Shown piece after piece: positions 56,452-64,000 of a stretch of DNA of 64,000 bases (position 1 is the stretch's first letter; each line of letters opens with the position of its first letter). This DNA comes from JBGAHD01 sp044226395 (GTDB lineage Bacteria > Pseudomonadota > Gammaproteobacteria > Xanthomonadales > Ahniellaceae), in contig JBGAHD010000007.1 of NCBI GenBank assembly GCA_044226395.1, forward strand, positions 62,001 through 126,000, in the 5' to 3' direction. The notes under the pieces are model-generated. The model did not search any database and was not told where the DNA came from. It saw nothing but the letters and a program-made list of their open reading frames with translations. A program made the position numbers and the translations under genes.

Positions 56452-56635
56452 TTCGCGCGCGTGGCGATGACGCGCGTGACGCAACGAGGCGTCGTTGGAG
56501 AAACGCGAAGCGCGTCCAACGTTGCCGATGTATCCAATGCTGCGCTCTCGTCGTCGACTGTTGCGTCGCAGCGGGTTCGACGCCAAATGCGCGCGCATAA
56601 TCCAAGGCTTGGGGGACCATCCTTGGAGGATCCAT

Positions 56636-59491
56636 ATGTCGTTCCGCAAGTCCGTCTTCTCGTCCGCGCGCGTGCATCGCTTGAGCTTGGCGATCGCGCT
56701 CGGCCTCGGCGCCGTCGCCGCGCAGGCGCAATCGACCATCACCGCGCCCGGCATGCGCGCGCCCGGCACCATCACCATCGACGCCGAGGGCGTGCCCGTC
56801 ATCCAGGCCGCCAACGAACTCGACGCGGCCTTCCTGCAAGGCTACGCGCATGCGCGCGATCGTTTTTTCCAGATGGATTTCACGCGGCGCGGCGCCAGCG
56901 GCACGGCCGCCGAACTGTTCGGCCCCGCGGCGCTCGCCAGTGACGTGCAGACGCGCACGCTCGGTCTGCGCCGCGCGGCGCAGGCCACGTGGTTCGCGAT
57001 GAACGACACCACGCGCGGCTGGCTCAAGGCCTATGCCGATGGCGTCAACTTCTGGCTCGCGACCAATCCGCTGCCGCCCGAGTATGGCGCGCTGGAACTC
57101 ACGAGCGCGGCCAAGTGGTCGCCACTCGATTCGCTGGTGATCGGCAAGGCGCTGGCGTTCCAGTTGTCGTTCGATCTCGACATCGCCGCGACCTTGGCGC
57201 TGGACGCGTATCAGACCGCGGGCACGGCGGCGGGCTTCAATGGCCCGGCCTTGTTCTTCGAAGACGTGTATCGCGTGCAGCCGCCAGATACGCGCGTGTC
57301 GATTCCGGGATTCCTGCCCGGTGGCGCGGCGGGTGGCGCTTCGCTGCAGGTGAAGAACGATGCCGCGTCCGAGCCGACCGTTGATGCCGACACCGCGGCG
57401 CTGGCGCGCGCTTATCGCGATGCCGTGGCCAACAACCCGCTGATCTCGCCGGCGCTGCGCGCGCGCGAAGATCGCGGCGCCAGCAACTGGTGGCTGGTCG
57501 CGGGGTCGAAGACGCAATCCGGCAAGCCGATTCTGTCCAACGATCCGCATCTGGACATGGGCACGCCCTCGACCTTTCAGGAAATCCATCTGATCGCCAA
57601 CGATGGCTTGAACGTGGTCGGCGCCAGCGTGCCGGGCACGCCGGGCGTGATCCTGGGCTGCAATCCGCGCGTGTGCTGGGGCCTGACCACCAATCCCTTG
57701 GACGTGACCGACACGTATCGCGAGAACTTCATCCTCAACACTTACGGCTTGCCCACGCACACGCTGTACAAGGGCAATGCCGAACCGGTGCAGATCGTCT
57801 TTCAGAGTTTCTTCGTCAACAAGCTCGACGGCACGCCGAACAATGTCGAGCGCGATCCGTCAATCGGTTATCTCAATGGCGCGATCACGGTGCTCGTGCC
57901 CCGGCGCAACAATGGCCCGGTGGTGCAGATCTCGGGCACGTCGGGCCTGTCGGTGCAGTACGCGGGTTGGGGGCCGACGTTCGAACTGGAATGCTTCCGT
58001 CAGCTCAATCGCGCGAGCAATCTCGATCAGTTCAAGGCCGCTATCGGCAATTTCGACGTGGGCTCGCAGAACTTCGCCTATGCCGATGTCGACGGCAACA
58101 TCGCTTACTTCACTTCGGCCGAAATGCCGATCCGCGATGACTTGCAGAATCTGCGCGCGCCCGATGGTCTGCCGCCGTTCCTGATTCGCGATGGCTCCGG
58201 CGCCAAGCGCAATGAGTGGCTGCCGGCCGCGACGGTCTATCCGAATCAGAATCTGCCGTACGAGATTCTGGGGCCGACCGAGATGCCCTTCGTGGTCAAT
58301 CCGGCGAGTGGCTACATCGCCAATGCCAACAACGATCCGGTGGGCACCACGATCGACAACAACGCGCTCAATCAAGTGCGCGCGAACGGTGGCTTGTACT
58401 ACTTGAACGCGGGTTACTCGTCGTATCGCATGGGCCGCATCGATCGCTCGCTGCAAAAGCTCATCGCCGATGGCACGCCGATCACGCGCGATCTGATGAA
58501 GCAGCTGCAGGCCAATCAGCAGCCGATGGACGCGGAACTGGTGCTGCCTTTCCTGCTTGGCGCCGCCACCAATGCGGCCGCGACCAATGCCTGGCCGGAG
58601 CTGCGCGCGCTCGCCAACGATGCCAAGGTCGCCGAGGCGATCACGCGGTTGCGCGCGTGGGATTACTCGACGCCGACCGGCATTCGCGAAGGGTTTGATC
58701 CGGGCGACAATCCGGCCAGTCTGCCCGAGCCGACGCAGAGTGAGATCGACAACTCGGTCGCCGCGACCTTGTTCATGACGTGGCGTGGCCAGGCGATTCG
58801 CGGCACGGTCGATGCGACGTTGGCGCGCGTGGGCTTGGGTCAGGCGGTGCCGGACAGTGATATCGCCTACGCGGCGATGAAGAACTTGCTGGTGAACTAC
58901 GGCGCGCGTCGCGGCGTGGGTGCTTCGGGCTTGAACTTCTTCCAGGTGACGGGCGCGCCTAATGCGGAAGCGGCGCGGGACTATCTGTTGCTCAAGAGTT
59001 TGAAGGACGCGTTGACCTTGCTCGCGAGCGAGTCGTTCGCGCCGGCGTTTAATCGCTCGACGGACTTGTCGGTTTATCGTTGGGGTCGCTTGCATCGCAT
59101 CGTGTTCGCGCATCCGCTGGGTGGCCCCTTCAATCTGCCGGACGCGGCGGGGACGTATGGTTTCCGAAATCTGTCGGCGCAGTTGCCGGGGATTCCGCGG
59201 CCGGGTGGTTTCGAGAACGTCGATGCGTCGGGCCACAATCTGCGCGCGAACACGGTCAATGGCTTCATGTTCAATCATGGGCCGGCGCGTCGGTTCATTG
59301 GTGAGATGACGACGCCGGCGGTGGCGGAGCAGATTTTGCCGGGTGGCGAAAGTGGCGTGCTGGGTTCGCCGTTTTATGCGAGTCAGTTGTCGCGGTGGCT
59401 GACGAATAGGTACAAACCTTTGAATATTGAGGTGGGGGTGGCTACAGCTAACGCGGGGGTGGTTTTGAGTTTCGTGCCGAGGGTGCAGTGA
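56636..59491 (+). CDS. secreted penicillin/AHL acylase family Ntn-hydrolase
   Basis: The 951-residue precursor starts at ATG 56636 with GGAGGA five bases upstream, and has a signal peptide (LSLAIALGLGAVAAQAQ). The alpha-chain part includes ITIDAEGVPVIQA, GYAHARDRFFQMDFTRR and the LLKAYADGVNFWL-type region. The mature beta chain is expected to begin at Ser283 in REDRGASNWWLVAGSK, the autocatalytic nucleophile, followed by GKPILSNDPHLDMGTPS. Members cleave amide bonds of penicillins, N-acyl-homoserine lactones and other acyl amides in the periplasm. It is longer than PvdQ (about 760). The substrate cannot be told. It is convergent with ppx. Confidence 0.92.
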   Translation: MSFRKSVFSSARVHRLSLAIALGLGAVAAQAQSTITAPGMRAPGTITIDAEGVPVIQAANELDAAFLQGYAHARDRFFQMDFTRRGASGTAAELFGPAALASDVQTRTLGLRRAAQATWFAMNDTTRGWLKAYADGVNFWLATNPLPPEYGALELTSAAKWSPLDSLVIGKALAFQLSFDLDIAATLALDAYQTAGTAAGFNGPALFFEDVYRVQPPDTRVSIPGFLPGGAAGGASLQVKNDAASEPTVDADTAALARAYRDAVANNPLISPALRAREDRGASNWWLVAGSKTQSGKPILSNDPHLDMGTPSTFQEIHLIANDGLNVVGASVPGTPGVILGCNPRVCWGLTTNPLDVTDTYRENFILNTYGLPTHTLYKGNAEPVQIVFQSFFVNKLDGTPNNVERDPSIGYLNGAITVLVPRRNNGPVVQISGTSGLSVQYAGWGPTFELECFRQLNRASNLDQFKAAIGNFDVGSQNFAYADVDGNIAYFTSAEMPIRDDLQNLRAPDGLPPFLIRDGSGAKRNEWLPAATVYPNQNLPYEILGPTEMPFVVNPASGYIANANNDPVGTTIDNNALNQVRANGGLYYLNAGYSSYRMGRIDRSLQKLIADGTPITRDLMKQLQANQQPMDAELVLPFLLGAATNAAATNAWPELRALANDAKVAEAITRLRAWDYSTPTGIREGFDPGDNPASLPEPTQSEIDNSVAATLFMTWRGQAIRGTVDATLARVGLGQAVPDSDIAYAAMKNLLVNYGARRGVGASGLNFFQVTGAPNAEAARDYLLLKSLKDALTLLASESFAPAFNRSTDLSVYRWGRLHRIVFAHPLGGPFNLPDAAGTYGFRNLSAQLPGIPRPGGFENVDASGHNLRANTVNGFMFNHGPARRFIGEMTTPAVAEQILPGGESGVLGSPFYASQLSRWLTNRYKPLNIEVGVATANAGVVLSFVPRVQ

Positions 59492-59500
59492 GTTTGTGGT

Positions 59501-59584
59501 TCCTCACTTGGTGGTGAGAGATCTGGCTTTGGTCCACACCTCGCGGTGAGAAGCGGAACTGCGGGACCTCACCTGGCGGTGAGG
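59501..59584. repeat. three tandem degenerate hairpin repeats
   Basis: Three imperfect copies of a CTCAC...GTGAG inverted repeat start at about 59502, 59535 and 59567, a 32-33 base period. The third is a perfect 7-bp hairpin (CCTCACC, loop TGGC, GGTGAGG at 59567-59584). The first pairs CTCAC with GTGAG. The second (59534-59550) is degraded on its left arm. They begin ten bases after the acylase stop. Confidence 0.7.
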
Positions 59585-59613
59585 AACCCGTGGTGGGTTG
59601 TGGATGGGTTTGC

Positions 59614-59758
59614 GTGACGTTGTCGCTTGGCTCGGGGTGCCGCCCCTTGTAGGTGGGCGAGGGATTCAAGACATCCCTGTCTTGAACCCTCGCGGCGCAC
59701 ATCCCTGTGCGCTGGCCACCTACAAGGGGACCGTCACCCCGAGCCGTCGAAACGTCAC
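59614..59758. repeat. 145-base nested inverted-repeat (cruciform-like) element
   Basis: Four nested or adjacent perfect or near-perfect stems are visible. GTGACGTT (59614-59621) pairs with AACGTCAC (59751-59758). GGCTCGGGGTG (59629-59639) pairs with CACCCCGAGCC (59735-59745). CCCCTTGTAGGTGG (59643-59656) pairs with CCACCTACAAGGGG (59716-59729). Inside are two hairpins: 59658-59672 with 59679-59692 (one bulged A), and GCGCACA with TGTGCGC (59695-59712). Both hairpin tips carry the same ACATCCCTGT decamer. The whole could fold as a long stem with a three-way junction, as DNA cruciform or RNA. Confidence 0.85.
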
Positions 59759-59796
59759 TGGTGTTTGTTGGGTTAGAAGAAAAAGAAGAAAAGCGC

Positions 59797-59828
59797 GCTT
59801 CGCGCGCCGCATTCGCGGCGCGCGAAGC
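59797..59828. repeat. 14-bp GC hairpin in intergenic region
   Basis: GCTTCGCGCGCCGC pairs perfectly with GCGGCGCGCGAAGC around an ATTC loop. A purine run (AGAAGAAAAAGAAGAAAA) precedes it, so on the minus strand a T-rich tract follows the hairpin, compatible with termination of minus-strand transcripts coming from ppx. Confidence 0.7.
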
Positions 59829-59846
59829 AAGAGTCGATTGGTTTAT

Positions 59847-59875
59847 GAAATAGGCCCGCGTTGCGGGCCTATTTC
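59847..59875. terminator. 13-bp hairpin, likely terminator of ppk-ppx
   Basis: GAAATAGGCCCGC pairs perfectly with GCGGGCCTATTTC around a GTT triloop. It lies between the convergent acylase and ppx genes, about 160 bases beyond the ppx stop. The A-T bases at its base and the lack of a gene here support a terminator role in either direction. Confidence 0.65.
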
Positions 59876-60036
59876 GTTGCGCGAGATGCGAGACGCAGGT
59901 TTGCGTTCGTTCCGGTGTCGGAAGGAACTATTCGCGAGACGTGTTGGAACTGGTTTGTCCTTGCAGCCGCGTTTGATTGCTTGGGAAATCGACGGCTGGC
60001 ACTGATCGCGCATCGGCGCGACTCCCTCGGCACCGC

Positions 60037-61548
60037 TCAAGCGCTACCGATCACCAACTTCAGATTCAGATCGGCGAGGTGCTTGCGCTCTTGGTCGAGG
60101 TCTACTTGCGCGAGGGGATGACCCGCTAGCCAAGTTTCCGCGATGAATAGGCGCAGGGACTTGTCGGAAGCCTTGGCGCGCATTTCCGGTAGATCGAGGG
60201 GCGCGCGGCCGCGATGGAGTAGGGCGGCCAGTCGTAGCAAGACGGCGACGCGCCACGCGGGTTCGGCCAGGCGACTGGGCAGGTGGTTCAATTCATCGAG
60301 GGGAATGGCGCGGCGATGCGCGCGGACAATGAAGGCGAGCACTTGCTGCTCTTGATCGCTGAAGCCGAACAGGTCCGAGTAGCGCAACACGTAAGCGCCA
60401 TGCACGTGATGTTGCGAGTGGGCGATGGCGAGGCCGGCTTCGTGCACGCGCGCGCACCAGCTCAGCCAGGCGCGATGATTCTCGTCGAGTTCCCAGTCGA
60501 CCGAGACTTGGTCGAACAAGGTCAGCGCGGTCTGTTCGACGCGACGGGCTTGTTCGGTGTCGACGCCGTAGCGCGCGGCGAGGCCGTTGATGCTGGCTTC
60601 GCGCGGGTCGCGGTGTTCGGCGCGGCCGAGCATGTCGTAGAGCAGGCCTTCGCGCATGGCGTATTCGCACACGCGAAGGCGATCGATGCTCAGGGCCTTG
60701 AGCACGCTTTGCATGATCACGGCGCCGCCCGCGATGATGGCGCGGCGGTCTTCGGACAGGCCGGGCAGTTTGGTCTTTTCGATTTCGCCGGCGTCGATCA
60801 GGCGTTCCTGGATTTCGGCCATCGAGGCGGGCGTGATGAAGCCTTCGGTTTCGCCCAATGCCGCGCTGATGGCGCCGAGCGAGCGCGCCGTGCCGGAGGC
60901 GCCGAAGGCTTCGTGCCAGCCGCGCGCGCGATAGTCGGCGGCGAATTGCTGCAGTTCGACTTCAATCTCGGTCTGCGCGGCCAGCCAGCGCTTGCGCGTG
61001 ATGCGGCCGTCGGGGAAGAAGCGCAGCGTGCTCGCCACGCAGCCCATTTGCAGACTTTCGGTGGCTTGAGCGGTAAGACCCAGGCCGATGATGAATTCGG
61101 TCGAGCCACCACCGACGTCGATCACCAATCGCGTGTGCCGGCTTGGCGGCAGGCTGTGCGCCACGCCTAAGTAGATCAAACGCGCTTCTTCGCGGCCCGC
61201 CACCACTTCGATGGGATGGCCGAGCGCGGTTTCGGCGGTGAGCAGGAAGGCGCGGGGATTGCGAAGCCGTCGCACGGAGTTGGTGGCGACCGCGCGCACG
61301 CGTTCGCTGGGCAGTTCGCGCAGGCGTTCGCCGAAGCGCGCGAGGCAACGCAGCGCGCGGCGATGACGTTCGGGTTCCAGCGTGCCTTCGGGCGTGAGGC
61401 CCATGGCCATGCGCACGGGGTCGCGCAGGCGGTCGATGATGCGCAGTTCGCCGCGCTCGTAGCGCGCCACGATCAGATGAAAACTGTTGGAGCCCAGGTC
61501 CAGGGCCGCCAGGGAATCGCCTTCGGCGATGCGGTTAGACCCGGGCAC
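60037..61548 (-). CDS. ppx: exopolyphosphatase
   Basis: The 503-residue protein belongs to the Ppx/GppA ASKHA fold. It has ALDLGSNSFHLIVARYERGEL at the N-terminus, VRAVATNSVRRLRNP, VIDVGGGSTEFIIGLG, and GASGTARSLGAI. The C-terminal helical half has HD-domain-like features (WCARVHEAGLAIAHSQHHVHGAYVL). It releases phosphate from polyphosphate made by Ppk. The start is GTG 61548, eight bases after the ppk stop, so the two opposing enzymes are co-transcribed. Confidence 0.94.
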   Translation of the reverse strand: MPGSNRIAEGDSLAALDLGSNSFHLIVARYERGELRIIDRLRDPVRMAMGLTPEGTLEPERHRRALRCLARFGERLRELPSERVRAVATNSVRRLRNPRAFLLTAETALGHPIEVVAGREEARLIYLGVAHSLPPSRHTRLVIDVGGGSTEFIIGLGLTAQATESLQMGCVASTLRFFPDGRITRKRWLAAQTEIEVELQQFAADYRARGWHEAFGASGTARSLGAISAALGETEGFITPASMAEIQERLIDAGEIEKTKLPGLSEDRRAIIAGGAVIMQSVLKALSIDRLRVCEYAMREGLLYDMLGRAEHRDPREASINGLAARYGVDTEQARRVEQTALTLFDQVSVDWELDENHRAWLSWCARVHEAGLAIAHSQHHVHGAYVLRYSDLFGFSDQEQQVLAFIVRAHRRAIPLDELNHLPSRLAEPAWRVAVLLRLAALLHRGRAPLDLPEMRAKASDKSLRLFIAETWLAGHPLAQVDLDQERKHLADLNLKLVIGSA

Positions 61549-61556
61549 GGGTCAGC

Positions 61557-63626
61557 TCACGAGCAGAGTTTTTCCAGCAGCGCTTGCTGAGCGCTGTGCG
61601 GCGGCGCGCCGTCGGTCTCGACGCGCACATACCCGCCGTCGCTGCGCAGCAGCCAGGCCTGGGTGTTGTCGGCGAGATAATTCTCCAACTCTTCTTCGTA
61701 AACACGGCGCGCCAGCTCGGGGTCGAGGATGGGAAAACACACTTCGATACGGCGCAGCAGGTTGCGCTCCAGCCAGTCGGCGCTGGAACAGAAGATTTCC
61801 GGCTGGCCCTGGTTGGCGAAATAATACACGCGCGAGTGCTCGAGAAAACGTCCCACCACCGAGACCACGCGGATATTGTCCGACACGCCCGGCAAGCCCG
61901 GACGCAGGGCGCAACTGCCGCGCACGATCAGATCCACGCGCACGCCGGCGCGCGAGGCGTCGTAGAGCAGGTCGATCACGCCCTGTTCGTTCATGGCGTT
62001 GATCTTGGCGATGATGCGCGCCGGATGGCCGGCGCGCGCGTTGGCGATCTCGCGCTCGATGCGCGCGAGCAGGCCCTTGTGCAGCGAGAACGGCGACTGC
62101 ATCAGGTATTGGAGCTTGATCATCGGGCCCAGGCCCGAGATCTGCTGGAACATGCGGTGCGCGTCGTCGCCGATGCCGTCGTGGCAAGTGATCAGACCAT
62201 AGTCGGTATAGGCGCGCGCCGTGCCCGGATGATAGTTGCCCGTCGACAGATGCACGTAGCGGCGCAGGCGACCTTGCTCGCGACGCACGATCAGCATGAT
62301 CTTGGCGTGGGTCTTGTAGCCGACCACGCCATACACCACTTGCACGCCGGCTTCCTGCAGACGATTGGCCAGGGCGATGTTGGCCTCTTCGTCGAAGCGC
62401 GCGCGCAGTTCGACCACGGCGGTGACGTCCTTGCCCGCGCGCGCGGCATCGATCAGGGCCGCGACGATGGGCGAGTCATTGCCGGCGCGATACAAGGTCT
62501 GCTTGATCGCGAGCACGCCCGGGTCCTGACTGGCCTGGCGCACGAAATCGAGCACGGTGCCGAAGGTGTCGAAGGGGTGATGCATCAGCACATCGCCTTC
62601 GCGCACGGCGTCGAAGATGCTGGCGTGCGCGAGCAGGCGCGCCTGCGTGCGCGGCTGGAACGGCGGGAATTTCAATTCCGGTCGCGTCACCATGTCGTAG
62701 ACCGCGATGACGCGATTGAGATTGACCGGACCATTGCAGCGATACACGTCGTGGTCGGTGACCTCGAAGTTCTCCATCAGGAACTTCAGCACGGGCTTGG
62801 GGCAGGAGTCGGCCACTTCCAAGCGCACGGCGCGGGCGAAGCCGCGGCTCATTAATTCATCCTTGAGCGCGCTGGCGAGGTTTTCGACCTCGTCCTCGTC
62901 GACGATCAGCTCGGAGTTGCGCGTGACGCGGAACTGATACGAGCCCTTGACCTGCATGCCCGGGAATAACTCTTCGACGAACTCATGCAGGATCGCCGAA
63001 AGAAACACGAACTCCTGGCTGCTGGCATCGTCGTCGAGTTCGGCCGGCAATTGGATGATGCGCGGCAGCGAGCGCGGCGCGCGCACGATGGCCATGTGGC
63101 CTTCGCGCCCGAACGCGTCCTTGCCCTTGAGCACCACGGCGATGTTGAGGCTCTTGTTGAGAATGCGCGGAAACGGATGCGCTGGATCGAGTCCCAGCGG
63201 CGACAGCACCGGCAGGATTTGCTCGCGAAAATATTCCTTGAGCCAGGCGCGTTGCTTGGGGTTCCATTCCTCGCGCGTGATCAGGCGCACGCCGTTGCTG
63301 GCGAGCGCCGGACGCAGGGTCTTGTTCCACAGTTCGTATTGCGCCGCGACCAGATCGAGCGCGCGCGAGCGCACGCGATTGAGCGCCTCGCCGGGCGACA
63401 TGCCATCGGGCCCGGGCACCCAGCCGCCGTATTGCTGCTGATGACGCAAGGTCGCGACGCGGATCTCGAAGAACTCGTCGAGATTGGTGCACGAGATGCA
63501 CAGGAACCGCAGACGCTCGAGCAAGGGCAATCGTTCGTCGCGGGCTTGTTCGAGCACGCGAATATTGAATTCCAGTTGCGACAGCTCGCGATTGATGTAC
63601 AGCTTGGGGTCTTGCGACGTCGTCAT
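61557..63626 (-). CDS. ppk1: polyphosphate kinase 1
   Basis: The 689-residue enzyme matches E. coli Ppk (688). It begins NRELSQLEFNIRVLEQARD and has NLDEFFEIRVATLRHQ. The PLD-like catalytic half has KQTLYRAGNDSPIV and VVYGVVGYKTHAKIMLI, in which His440 is the predicted phosphorylated residue, and YVHLSTGNYHPGTA. It reversibly polymerises ATP gamma-phosphate into polyphosphate. ATG 63626. It lies 25 bases downstream of the histidine kinase gene, consistent with phosphate-starvation control. Confidence 0.96.
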   Translation of the reverse strand: MTTSQDPKLYINRELSQLEFNIRVLEQARDERLPLLERLRFLCISCTNLDEFFEIRVATLRHQQQYGGWVPGPDGMSPGEALNRVRSRALDLVAAQYELWNKTLRPALASNGVRLITREEWNPKQRAWLKEYFREQILPVLSPLGLDPAHPFPRILNKSLNIAVVLKGKDAFGREGHMAIVRAPRSLPRIIQLPAELDDDASSQEFVFLSAILHEFVEELFPGMQVKGSYQFRVTRNSELIVDEDEVENLASALKDELMSRGFARAVRLEVADSCPKPVLKFLMENFEVTDHDVYRCNGPVNLNRVIAVYDMVTRPELKFPPFQPRTQARLLAHASIFDAVREGDVLMHHPFDTFGTVLDFVRQASQDPGVLAIKQTLYRAGNDSPIVAALIDAARAGKDVTAVVELRARFDEEANIALANRLQEAGVQVVYGVVGYKTHAKIMLIVRREQGRLRRYVHLSTGNYHPGTARAYTDYGLITCHDGIGDDAHRMFQQISGLGPMIKLQYLMQSPFSLHKGLLARIEREIANARAGHPARIIAKINAMNEQGVIDLLYDASRAGVRVDLIVRGSCALRPGLPGVSDNIRVVSVVGRFLEHSRVYYFANQGQPEIFCSSADWLERNLLRRIEVCFPILDPELARRVYEEELENYLADNTQAWLLRSDGGYVRVETDGAPPHSAQQALLEKLCS

Positions 63627-63651
63627 GAGGTTTCCCGGCGGCCGGCCAACG

Positions 63652-64000
63652 CTAGCACGCGCCTTGTACGTGAGGATGATCGACCAGCAAGCGCTCGGCG
63701 CCGAACACGCAGCTGAAGGTGCTGCCCACGGCCACAATGCTGTGAATGTCCAGGCGCGCCTGATGCAGGTTCAATACGTGCTTGACGATGGCCAGGCCCA
63801 GGCCCGTGCCACCGCTGGCGCGCGAACGACTGGTCGACACGCGATAGAAGCGCTCGGTGATGCGCGGAATGTGTTCGGCCGGAATGCCCTGGCCGGTGTC
63901 GATGACGGAAAACCGCCCGCCCTTGCGATCGCATTCCCAACGAATGACGATGCGGCCACCCGAAGTCGTGTAGCGCACGGCATTGGTGACCAGGTTCGAG
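63652..64000 (-). CDS. phoR: sensor histidine kinase C-terminus, probably PhoR (5' part outside window)
   Basis: The visible 115 residues are the HATPase domain. The frame is open to the window edge: SNLVTNAVRYT (N box), then DTGQGIPAEHIPRITERFYRV (G1 and F boxes) and GGTGLGLAIVKHVL (G2 box). The short loop between the boxes and the closing VGSTFSCVF resemble PhoR. Position directly upstream of ppk-ppx on the same strand supports PhoR, the phosphate-starvation sensor, but the sensor domain is not in the window, so another kinase is possible. Confidence 0.75.
   Translation of the reverse strand, partial: SNLVTNAVRYTTSGGRIVIRWECDRKGGRFSVIDTGQGIPAEHIPRITERFYRVSTSRSRASGGTGLGLAIVKHVLNLHQARLDIHSIVAVGSTFSCVFGAERLLVDHPHVQGAC

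Noticed and set aside
59501..59584. CRISPR array
   Set aside because: Only three short, degenerate palindromes with about 15-base intervals and no cas gene.

Overview
The window is high-GC DNA from a gammaproteobacterium, most likely of the order Lysobacterales (Xanthomonadales). I infer this from a phoR-ppk-ppx block, a bacterial leucyl-transferase gene, RlmKL as a two-domain fusion, a desaturase/amine-oxidase/DUF1365/Cfa lipid operon, and highly structured intergenic repeats. The species cannot be named from the sequence alone.

Region 1 (1-16.4 kb) is accessory. It opens inside a large RHS polymorphic-toxin gene whose tip is an HNH/WHH-like nuclease. Two tandem paralogous DUF2019 proteins (probable immunity proteins) and one unknown small gene follow. 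After about 0.5 kb without a recognisable gene comes a relic of a type I DNA methyltransferase. Then comes a tightly coupled defence cassette: HsdR, an HsdM-HsdS fusion with two target-recognition regions, an Mrr-like nuclease interrupted by an in-frame amber codon, a tiny reading frame, and a SIR2-domain protein that is frameshifted near its C-terminus. A tRNA-Arg(TCG) gene closes this region, with its 3' end facing the accessory side as expected for an island boundary.

Region 2 (16.5-41.7 kb) is mostly chromosomal housekeeping: Asp/Glu racemase, secreted EEP-family hydrolase, Bpt, M16 peptidase, DUF2007, TesB, an amidase, MOSC, an alpha/beta hydrolase, RlmKL, a delta-60 repeat protein, a Tyr-rich secreted protein, a PmtA-like methyltransferase, a PotFGHI-type polyamine importer, Mfd, and several small enzymes or regulators including a CDF transporter.

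Region 3 (41.8-48.5 kb) is a seven-gene membrane-lipid modification operon on the minus strand. It holds a desaturase, an FAD oxidoreductase, DUF1365, Cfa, DUF2878, DUF1295 and a second Cfa-like methyltransferase, with overlaps or gaps of a few bases.

Region 4 (48.5-56.5 kb) holds OsmC, an RsuA-type pseudouridine synthase, a membrane-anchored SRPBCC/GyrI-like protein, a Gld-type ABC export operon (ATPase, permease, GldG-like, DUF4340) with a strong terminator, and a DUF423 membrane protein.

Region 5 (56.6-64 kb) holds a secreted Ntn-hydrolase of the penicillin/AHL acylase family, then 0.5 kb of dense secondary structure (tandem hairpins, a roughly 145-nt cruciform-like element, two long hairpins). 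It ends with ppx, ppk and the 3' end of a histidine kinase, probably phoR.

The two most interesting places are the decaying RM/Mrr/SIR2 defence cassette and the structured element at 59,614-59,758.
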